Assembly (NCBI GenBank): GCA_021823635.1
Contig: JAKANT010000160.1
Coordinates: forward strand, 1 to 5,385
Direction: 5' to 3'
Origin: Pseudomonadota bacterium
GTDB lineage: Bacteria > Pseudomonadota > Gammaproteobacteria > Burkholderiales > Burkholderiaceae_F
DNA: 5,385 bases
Part shown: in pieces, positions 1 through 5,385 of the stretch
Position numbering within the stretch: the first letter of the stretch is position 1
How the letters are laid out: each line of letters opens with the position of its first letter
Translations under genes and position numbers: made by a program
Notes under the pieces: generated by a model
What the model was told of the DNA's origin: nothing
Databases searched by the model: none
Seen by the model: the letters and a program-made list of their open reading frames with translations, nothing else

Positions 1-191
1 ACAAGACCGAGGCCGCGCGCATCGCCGCCGGCGATACGCGGCCGTCGCTGGAGGCGCTGTACGGCACGCAGGACGGCTACGTGGCGGCGGTGCGGGCGGC
101 CGCACAGGCGCTGGTCGACGAGCGCTTCCTGCTGCCGCGCGATGCCGAGCGCGTCATCCAGAACGCGATCGCCAACCCGATCCTGCCCTGA
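1..191 (+). CDS. 3' end of an alpha/beta-hydrolase-domain protein (Abhydrolase_10-like), 5' truncated
   Basis: An open frame runs from base 3 to a TGA at 189-191 and encodes the last 62 residues of a protein whose start lies outside the window. The visible part contains GDTRPSLEALYGTQDGYVAA, then VRAAAQALVDERFLLPRDAE, and ends in ANPILP. This pattern (a GDxRPSL.E.Y box, a Y..AVRAAA..LV helix and an R.LLP.DAER segment) is what I recall at the C-terminus of the large secreted or periplasmic 'alpha/beta hydrolase domain-containing' proteins (Abhydrolase_10 type) of Burkholderiales. Third codon positions are almost all G or C, which supports real coding. The nucleophile and the rest of the catalytic site are not in view, so neither activity nor substrate can be stated. 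The gene converges on ychF with 59 nt between the two stops. The reading frame is secure; the family name rests on resemblance of a short tail and is only moderately certain. Confidence 0.68.
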   Translation, partial: KTEAARIAAGDTRPSLEALYGTQDGYVAAVRAAAQALVDERFLLPRDAERVIQNAIANPILP

Positions 192-212
192 CGCACGCGG
201 CTTCGCGAAACC

Positions 213-238
213 ACCCGCGCGGCGGTCGCCGCGCGGGT
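213..238. terminator. Bidirectional terminator hairpin between convergent genes
   Basis: A perfect 12-bp inverted repeat (ACCCGCGCGGCG at 213-224 and CGCCGCGCGGGT at 227-238) is separated by only GT. In RNA the innermost pair would open to give an 11-bp stem with a 4-nt loop. It lies between the stop of the + strand gene (191) and the stop of ychF (251), where a shared terminator is expected. The - strand reading has a short T-run after the stem (GGTTTCG); the + strand reading has none. Function therefore rests on stem strength and position rather than on a classic U-tract. Confidence 0.7.
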
Positions 239-250
239 ACGTGTCGCCGG

Positions 251-1345
<1,095 letters not shown>

Positions 1346-1466
1346 GGAGTTCCTTGCGAGACGCGCGCCCGTCCCAGCGAAAGAAGCGGGCGGCGCGCGG
1401 CGGGATCGTTGCCAAAAGCGCGATTATCGCCGCTGCCAGCGCGTCGCCGTCGTGTGCGCAGCGCCG
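1346..1466 (-). other. Intergenic leader of ychF (121 nt)
   Basis: This gap between the dehydrogenase stop and the ychF start is long enough to hold a ychF promoter, unlike the 2-nt gap and 4-nt overlap in the upstream operon. It contains a GATAAT (1423-1428, - strand) one base off the sigma70 -10 consensus, but nothing like TTGACA 16-18 nt before it. A GC-rich inverted repeat (CGCGCGCC at 1362-1369 with GGCGCGCG at 1392-1399) could form a stem in the ychF leader or act as a weak terminator for the operon. Neither is strong enough to call alone. Confidence 0.35.
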
Positions 1467-2438
1467 CTACGCGAGCACGCGTGGCGGCCGCTCGCCGCGC
1501 AGCCAGGCGAGAAGATTCTCGACGACGCCGGGCCCGAACCTGGAAAACACGCCGTCGTTGACGAAACCCAGGTGCGGGGTCAGCACGACGTCCTCCCGGT
1601 GCAGCAGCGGGTGGTCCGCAGGCAGCGGTTCGTCATCGAAGACGTCCAGCGCCGCGCACGCCGGCCGGCCCCGATCAAGCCCCCCCGGCAGCGCGGCCAT
1701 GTCGATTAACGCCGCGCGGGCGGTGTTCACCAAGATGGCATCGGCCCGCATGCGCTCGAGCCGCTCGCGGCCGATCAGCCCGCGCGTTTCGTCGGACGGA
1801 ACGAGATGCAGGCTCACCACCTTCGAGGTCGCGAGCAGCTCGTCGAGGGCGACCGCTTTAGCGCCGTCGGCGGCCGCGCGCTCCGGCGTCATGTGCGGGC
1901 TCCAGACCACCACCTCCATGCCGAACGCCAGGCCGATGCGGCCCACGCGCCGGCCGATCTCGCCGAAGCCGATCAAGCCGAGGCGGTCGCCCGCCAGCAC
2001 CGCCGGCAGCGGCTTGCCGTCGCGCCAACGGCCGCTTCGCACCAGACGCAGGTGTGCTTCCAGACGTTTGGCGGCCGCCAGGATCAGCGTCCAGGTCAGC
2101 TCAGCGGTGCTGTCTTTCGACGAGCCGCCTTCCGTGTAGGTCACCGGGATGCCGCGCGCGGCGAACGCGGCGACATCGATGCGCGTATTGCGCTCGCCGG
2201 TGAAGACGAAGAACCGCAGCCGCGGCAGTTGCGCGACCAGCTCGGCGGGAAACGGCGTGCGGTCGCGCACGACGACGATGGCGTCGGCGTCGGCGATCGC
2301 CGCGAGCAGCGCCGCGCCGCGCAGCCGCTCGGTGTACACGCGCACGTCCGCAAGCGCTTCGACCGGGCGCCAGTCGGCGGTGCGTCGCAGCGAGTCTTCG
2401 TAGTCGTCGAGGACGACGATGCGCGGCCGTGCGCTCAT
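1467..2438 (-). CDS. D-2-hydroxyacid dehydrogenase family protein (NAD(P)-dependent)
   Basis: This 323-aa cytosolic oxidoreductase belongs to the D-isomer-specific 2-hydroxyacid dehydrogenase family, which interconverts 2-hydroxy and 2-keto acids. The split catalytic domain starts at the N-terminus (IVVLDDYED, residues 7-15) and resumes near the C-terminus. The Rossmann domain has GFGEIG at 157-162. The expected catalytic triad is present: Arg241 in NTARAAL, Glu270 in DVFDDEP and His289 in TPHLG. The strand after the glycine loop ends VVVWSPHMT (176-184), with Ser180 and no acidic residue where NAD-specific members usually have Asp, so NADP use is possible; this is inference. Ala242 follows the catalytic Arg where most relatives have Gly. 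The ATG overlaps the upstream MmgE/PrpD stop as ATGA, and no Shine-Dalgarno is visible, so translation probably depends on coupling to the upstream gene. The natural substrate is unknown; glyoxylate/hydroxypyruvate reductase or phosphoglycerate dehydrogenase labels would be guesses. Confidence 0.94.
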   Translation of the reverse strand: MSARPRIVVLDDYEDSLRRTADWRPVEALADVRVYTERLRGAALLAAIADADAIVVVRDRTPFPAELVAQLPRLRFFVFTGERNTRIDVAAFAARGIPVTYTEGGSSKDSTAELTWTLILAAAKRLEAHLRLVRSGRWRDGKPLPAVLAGDRLGLIGFGEIGRRVGRIGLAFGMEVVVWSPHMTPERAAADGAKAVALDELLATSKVVSLHLVPSDETRGLIGRERLERMRADAILVNTARAALIDMAALPGGLDRGRPACAALDVFDDEPLPADHPLLHREDVVLTPHLGFVNDGVFSRFGPGVVENLLAWLRGERPPRVLA

Positions 2439-3805
2439 GGCCGAGCGCAGGCCGCGATCGCCGACACGTCCTTGTCCTGTGCCAGCGCCCAGCAGGCGGC
2501 GATCAACCGCTCCGTCTGCGCGGCGCCGATCACGGGCCCGGCGAGATCGCGGAACTTGGCTTCGAGCATCGCATCGGTCAGCGGGCGTTGCAGAGACCCG
2601 ATCGCGTGTTCGACGAACACGCGTTCGCGTCGGCCGTCGGTCAGCAGCGCGGTCACGTCGGCCGCATCTTCGGCGATCGCGCCGTCGACCGTGGCCACGA
2701 CCTTACGTCTCAGTGCGGCCAGGTCTTCGCGCCGCACGATCTCGTCGGCGAATTCGTGTTCGCCGGCGCGGCCGAACACCAGTCCCGCCGCGAAGCCGTG
2801 ATAGACGCTGAACTTGCCCTGCAAACCGTCGGTCGGCTCTTTCTTGCCGGTCAACTCGAGCACTAGCGGGTGCACCCGCATTTCGACACGCTCGATGTCC
2901 GCGGGGCGCACGCCGCGCGCGCGCAGTTGCGTGGCGGCGTCGATGATCGGATGGATCACCACCCCGCACGCAAACGGCTTGTAGGTGTTGAACGAAATCT
3001 CGAAGCGGCTGCCGAGTTCGTCGGTGATCTCGTTCCAGTCGCACTTGGTCGAAACGGTCTGCGCGAACCCGCGCGGCGCCTCGATGGCCTTGGGGCTCGC
3101 GGTGAAGCCGTTGCGGGCGAGCAGCGCCGAAAGCAATCCGGCCCGCGCCGCCGCGCCCGGATGAAACGGCTTCGTCATCGTGCCGAACTGCTCGCGCATG
3201 CCGACCGGCTGCGATGCGGCGATGCCGAGCGACATCGTCGTGGCGTCCTCGTCCAGCCCGAGCAGCCGGGCACAGGCGGCGGCGGCCCCGAGCATGCCGG
3301 TGGAGCCCGTGATGTGCCAGCCGCGGTCGTAGTGGTCCGGATAGATCGCGTTGCCGACGCGGCAGGCGACGTCGATGCCCAGCACGAGCGCGTCGATCAG
3401 CTGCCGGCCGCTCGAGCCGGTCACTTCTGCCAGCGCGAACGCGGCACTGGCGACGGGGCCGGCCGGATGGATGATCGTCTTCAGGTGCGTGTCGTCGAAA
3501 TCGAAGGTGTGCGACGCGATGCCGTTGACCAGCGCGGCGCTGCTCATGTCCACGCGATCGGCGCGGCCCAGCACTGAAGATTGCGGCGCCGGCGCCAGCA
3601 TGCGTACGGCCGCCAGCGCCGCTTCGACGCTGGCATGGCGGGCGGCGCCGACCGCGCAGCCGACCCAGTTCAGCAGCGTGCGGTGCGCCTCTTTCTCGAC
3701 CGCGTCACTCCAGCCGCGCGACGGATGGTGCGCAACGAAGCGTGCGAGCGTGCGCGTCACCGGCGGCGGGTTGAAGTCGGCCTGCACCTGTGTGTTGCGC
3801 GCCAT
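2435..3805 (-). CDS. MmgE/PrpD family protein (2-methylcitrate dehydratase-like)
   Basis: This 456-aa protein is full length for the MmgE/PrpD family, which includes 2-methylcitrate dehydratase and cis-aconitate decarboxylase and acts on di- and tricarboxylic acids without a metal cluster. The all-helical N-terminal domain (about 15-270) carries HTFDFDDTH (99-107), HPAGPV (113-118), GWHITGSTG (162-170) and KPFHPGAAARAG (212-223). The smaller C-terminal domain has KPFACGVVIHPIIDA (276-290) and KFSVYHGFAAGL (331-342). These His/Lys-containing boxes are the family's conserved active-site blocks. The frame stays open for 76 more codons upstream, but that stretch lies inside the Bug gene and looks unlike the family. 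The ATG at 3805 has GAGGA (3812-3816) 6 nt upstream and is the right start. The gene follows the Bug stop by 2 nt and overlaps the dehydrogenase start by 4 nt. No prpB, prpC or acnD is nearby, so a role in propionate breakdown is not supported. Confidence 0.95.
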   Translation of the reverse strand: MARNTQVQADFNPPPVTRTLARFVAHHPSRGWSDAVEKEAHRTLLNWVGCAVGAARHASVEAALAAVRMLAPAPQSSVLGRADRVDMSSAALVNGIASHTFDFDDTHLKTIIHPAGPVASAAFALAEVTGSSGRQLIDALVLGIDVACRVGNAIYPDHYDRGWHITGSTGMLGAAAACARLLGLDEDATTMSLGIAASQPVGMREQFGTMTKPFHPGAAARAGLLSALLARNGFTASPKAIEAPRGFAQTVSTKCDWNEITDELGSRFEISFNTYKPFACGVVIHPIIDAATQLRARGVRPADIERVEMRVHPLVLELTGKKEPTDGLQGKFSVYHGFAAGLVFGRAGEHEFADEIVRREDLAALRRKVVATVDGAIAEDAADVTALLTDGRRERVFVEHAIGSLQRPLTDAMLEAKFRDLAGPVIGAAQTERLIAACWALAQDKDVSAIAACARP

Positions 3806-3807
3806 GA

Positions 3808-4782
3808 TCAATCCTCGAGTTTGATGCCGCGTTCCTTCGCCAGCCCGCTCCAGCGTGCGATCTCCGCCTGGATAAACTTGCCGAATTCGGCCGGTGACAT
3901 CGGCATCGGTTCGATCGCCTCGCTCGACAGTCGCTCGCGCAGCGCCGGATCGGCGAGCGCCTTGTTGATGGCATCGTTGAGCCGCTCGGTGATCTCGGCC
4001 GGCAGGCGCGCCGGGCCGACGATCCCGTACCACTGCACGCCGTCGAAACCTTTGAAGCCAAGTTCCTCGAACGTCGCCACGTCCGGCAGTTGCGGATGGC
4101 GCGCGCGGCCCGTCACTGCGATCGGCCTCATCTTGCCGGCGCGAATGTGCGGCAGCGCCGCCGCGAGTCCCGGCATCATCATCTGTACCTGCCCGCCGAG
4201 CAGGTCGGTGATCGCCGGACCGATGCCGCGATACGCCACGTGCACGGGGTCGATGCCGACCTCGGCCTTGAACTGCTCCATCGCCAGATGGGTCAGCGAT
4301 CCGGGGCCGGCCGAGCCGTACGCCAGCTTTCCCGCGTTGGCGCGCGCGTAATCGAGGAACGCCTTCATGCCGGTGGCCGGCAGCGACGGGTGGACCACCA
4401 GCACGTTGGGCGTGCCGCCCACCATCGCGATCGGCGTGAAACCGCCGACCGCGTCATACGGCACCTTGCGCACCGCCGGGTTGGTGCCGTGCGTGGCCAC
4501 ATAGCCGAGCATCAGCGTGTAGCCGTCGGGGACCGCGCGCGCCACGGTCTGCGCGGCAATCACGCCGCCTCCGCCGGCGAGGTTTTCCACGACGAACGAT
4601 CCGTTCAGCGCCTTGGCGAGCCGCTCGGCCATCGTGCGGGCGACGAGGTCGACCCCGCCGCCCGGCTGCACCGGCGCAATGATTTTCACGGGTTTGGACG
4701 GGTATCCAGACTGGGCGCGGCTCAGGCCCGGACCGGACATCGCCGCGGCGATGCCGAACAAAAATCGCCGGCGCATCATCAT
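3808..4782 (-). CDS. Bug (TctC-family) periplasmic tripartite-tricarboxylate-transporter substrate-binding protein
   Basis: At 324 aa this is the usual length for a Bug receptor, a family greatly expanded in Bordetella and other Burkholderiales. The N-terminus MMMRRRFLFGIAAAM gives a signal peptide with likely cleavage after Ala23 (SRA/QSG). R-R-R-F-L resembles a twin-arginine motif, so Tat export is possible. The mature protein starts YPSKPVKIIAPVQPGGGVDLVAR (27-49), the typical Bug opening. Other family blocks are ENLAGGGGVIAAQTVA (66-81), DGYTL (86-90), YGSAGPGSLTHLAMEQF (155-171), AYRGIGPAITDLLGGQVQM (183-201) and LPDVATFEELG (232-242). Ligands of characterised members include citrate, glutamate, aspartate and nicotinate; the ligand here cannot be deduced. 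No TctA/TctB membrane genes are in view, so it may use shared ones or act as a sensor. Of three tandem ATGs the first (4782) fits best, with GAGGAG at 4792-4797. It is the first gene of the three-gene operon. Confidence 0.96.
   Translation of the reverse strand: MMMRRRFLFGIAAAMSGPGLSRAQSGYPSKPVKIIAPVQPGGGVDLVARTMAERLAKALNGSFVVENLAGGGGVIAAQTVARAVPDGYTLMLGYVATHGTNPAVRKVPYDAVGGFTPIAMVGGTPNVLVVHPSLPATGMKAFLDYARANAGKLAYGSAGPGSLTHLAMEQFKAEVGIDPVHVAYRGIGPAITDLLGGQVQMMMPGLAAALPHIRAGKMRPIAVTGRARHPQLPDVATFEELGFKGFDGVQWYGIVGPARLPAEITERLNDAINKALADPALRERLSSEAIEPMPMSPAEFGKFIQAEIARWSGLAKERGIKLED
3812..3816 (-). promoter_or_regulatory. Ribosome binding site of the MmgE/PrpD gene, inside the Bug gene end
   Basis: GAGGA on the - strand lies 6 nt before the ATG at 3805 and within the last codons of the Bug gene. 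It decides the start of the MmgE/PrpD protein against the long upstream in-frame extension. It also implies that ribosomes ending the Bug gene pass straight over the next start site. Confidence 0.75.
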
Positions 4783-4791
4783 CTTTGCGGT

Positions 4792-4797
4792 CTCCTC
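4792..4797 (-). promoter_or_regulatory. Ribosome binding site of the Bug gene
   Basis: GAGGAG on the - strand lies 9 nt before the first of three consecutive ATG codons (4782, 4779, 4776). Spacing favours the first; the second and third would be 12 and 15 nt away. The choice alters only one or two residues ahead of the arginine cluster of the signal peptide. Confidence 0.7.
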
Positions 4798-4998
4798 GAA
4801 TCACAGCCTTATTGACGCGGACGCACCGCGCTACGTCGCGCTCGCGTAGGCCGCTCGGCCGCGCAGCGGCACCGGCAGCGTCCCGCCAAACACATCCTCG
4901 GGGCGCGACGCCACCGCATCGCCGGCGGCGGCGCGATCATGACGCCGCGTGCGATCGTCTTCGATTCTGCGACGCGGATTATGACTTCGCTTGGTCCT

Positions 4999-5015
4999 CG
5001 CGCCGTATCGGCGCG
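4999..5015 (-). terminator. Possible fadD terminator hairpin without U-tract
   Basis: A perfect 7-bp inverted repeat (CGCGCCG, loop of 3, CGGCGCG) starts 33 nt past the fadD stop. The distal arm can also pair with a second upstream copy (ACGGCGC at 5023-5029 with GCGCCGT at 5000-5006, + strand coordinates), so two alternative stems exist. The - strand sequence after the stem is AGGACC with no T-run, so termination is plausible by position but not shown by sequence. Confidence 0.35.
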
Positions 5016-5048
5016 CTGGCGCACGGCGCCGCTCTCCGGCGGCCGCCG

Positions 5049-5385
5049 CTACGCCGCCGCCGGCGTCCTCAGCTCGCGCCGCAGGATCTTGCCGATGTTG
5101 GTCTTCGGCAGCGGCTCGCTGCGGAACTCCACCAGCCGCGGCACCTTGTAGGCGGTCAAATGCCGCCTGCAATGCTCGAGCAGCGCTTCCTCGGACAACG
5201 CCGGGTCCTTTCTTACGACGACGATCTTCACCTGCTCGCCGGATTTCGCGTCCGGGACGCCGATCGCCGCCACCTCCAGCACGCCCGGGTGCAGCATCAC
5301 CACGTCCTCCACTTCGTTCGGGAACACCTTGAAGCCGGAGACGATGATCATGTCCTTCTTGCGGTCCGTGATCTTGAACGAGCCG
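5049..5385 (-). CDS. fadD: Long-chain fatty-acid--CoA ligase, C-terminal part (5' end outside window)
   Basis: The last 111 residues of an adenylate-forming acyl-CoA ligase run from the window edge to a TAG at 5049-5051. The fragment opens with FKITDRKKDMIIVSGFKVFP, which is the end of the FACS signature plus the hinge into the mobile C-terminal domain. It continues NEVEDVVMLHPGVLEVAAIG and ends with LPKTNIGKILRREL, the A10 motif, where Lys99 of the fragment is the expected catalytic lysine for adenylation. The wording closely follows E. coli FadD (DRKKDMI.VSGFNV.PNE.EDVV, GKILRREL), so FadD is favoured over generic AMP ligases of aromatic or short-chain acids. FadD activates fatty acids to acyl-CoA (via acyl-AMP) at the inner membrane for beta-oxidation. 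The ATP-binding N-terminal domain is not visible. It is separated from the Bug operon by 266 nt, so co-transcription is uncertain. Confidence 0.9.
   Translation of the reverse strand, partial: GSFKITDRKKDMIIVSGFKVFPNEVEDVVMLHPGVLEVAAIGVPDAKSGEQVKIVVVRKDPALSEEALLEHCRRHLTAYKVPRLVEFRSEPLPKTNIGKILRRELRTPAAA

Larger units (their letters stand above)
4783..5048 (-). other. Non-coding gap between fadD and the Bug operon (266 nt)
   Basis: I find no recognisable gene here. It should hold the end of the fadD transcript and the promoter of the Bug operon, but I see no convincing sigma70 -35/-10 pair. It is rich in small inverted repeats: a 12-bp palindrome CGGCGGCCGCCG (5037-5048) directly after the fadD stop, a 7-bp hairpin at 4999-5015, and two adjacent short hairpins in the Bug leader, GCCGCT/AGCGGC (4850-4855 with 4865-4870) and CTACG/CGTAG (4831-4835 with 4845-4849). 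Short reading frames cross it, but none has family features. Confidence 0.5.

Noticed and set aside
1362..1399. 8-bp inverted repeat upstream of ychF as an operon terminator
   Set aside because: The loop is about 22 nt, any longer stem needs a bulge, and no T-run follows. In sequence this GC-rich such repeats arise easily by chance.
1423..1428. GATAAT as the -10 box of a ychF promoter
   Set aside because: It matches the -10 consensus at five of six positions, but there is no TTGACA-like element 16-18 nt upstream and no TG extension. It is too weak to call as a promoter.
1806..2801. A 331-codon + strand frame across the dehydrogenase and MmgE/PrpD genes
   Set aside because: It runs antisense over two well-supported genes and their junction, and its composition is low-complexity Arg/Ala/Ser/His. 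It is a GC artefact.
2435..3805. Naming the MmgE/PrpD gene prpD (2-methylcitrate dehydratase)
   Set aside because: The family is broad and no prpB, prpC or acnD is nearby. Context points to another substrate, so no symbol was given.
3806..4033. A 76-codon N-terminal extension of the MmgE/PrpD frame
   Set aside because: The extension lies wholly inside the Bug gene, is Arg/Gly-rich and unlike the family. The internal ATG at 3805 has a good ribosome site and gives the usual family length.
4090..4815. A 241-codon + strand frame opposite the Bug gene
   Set aside because: It is antisense to a gene whose family motifs cover its whole length, and its His/Arg-rich translation shows no domain.

Overview
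The window is high-GC (about two-thirds G+C by eye), densely packed bacterial chromosome. The gene set suggests a betaproteobacterium, probably Burkholderiales of the Bordetella/Achromobacter/Variovorax type. The reasons are a Bug-type (TctC-family) solute-binding protein in an operon with MmgE/PrpD and 2-hydroxyacid dehydrogenase genes, and a FadD tail close to betaproteobacterial FadD. This placement is inference from protein character; no rRNA or other direct marker is present.

Layout: one gene end lies on the + strand and everything else is on the - strand. Bases 1-191 (+) are the 3' end of a gene that resembles the alpha/beta-hydrolase-domain (Abhydrolase_10-like) family. It converges on ychF (251-1345, -), and a perfect 12-bp inverted repeat sits between the two stops as a likely bidirectional terminator. 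Reading the - strand in its own direction (right to left) gives: the C-terminal part of a FadD-type acyl-CoA ligase (5049-5385, cut by the window edge); a 266-nt gap rich in small inverted repeats; a Bug periplasmic binding protein (3808-4782); an MmgE/PrpD family protein (2435-3805); a D-2-hydroxyacid dehydrogenase (1467-2438); a 121-nt gap; and ychF.

The three central genes form a very tight unit. There is a 2-nt gap between the Bug and MmgE/PrpD genes and an ATGA stop/start overlap between MmgE/PrpD and the dehydrogenase. The likely theme is capture of a carboxylate or hydroxycarboxylate in the periplasm, followed by cytosolic lyase/dehydratase-type chemistry and NAD(P)-dependent oxidoreduction. 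The substrate cannot be read from sequence, and no TctA/TctB membrane subunits or methylcitrate-cycle partners (prpB, prpC) are in view. FadD and ychF are probably separate transcription units.

I saw no tRNA, rRNA, insertion sequence, CRISPR array, attachment site or phage gene. Nothing here is a clear new defence or mobile system. The most useful lead is the compact three-gene catabolic operon of unknown substrate.
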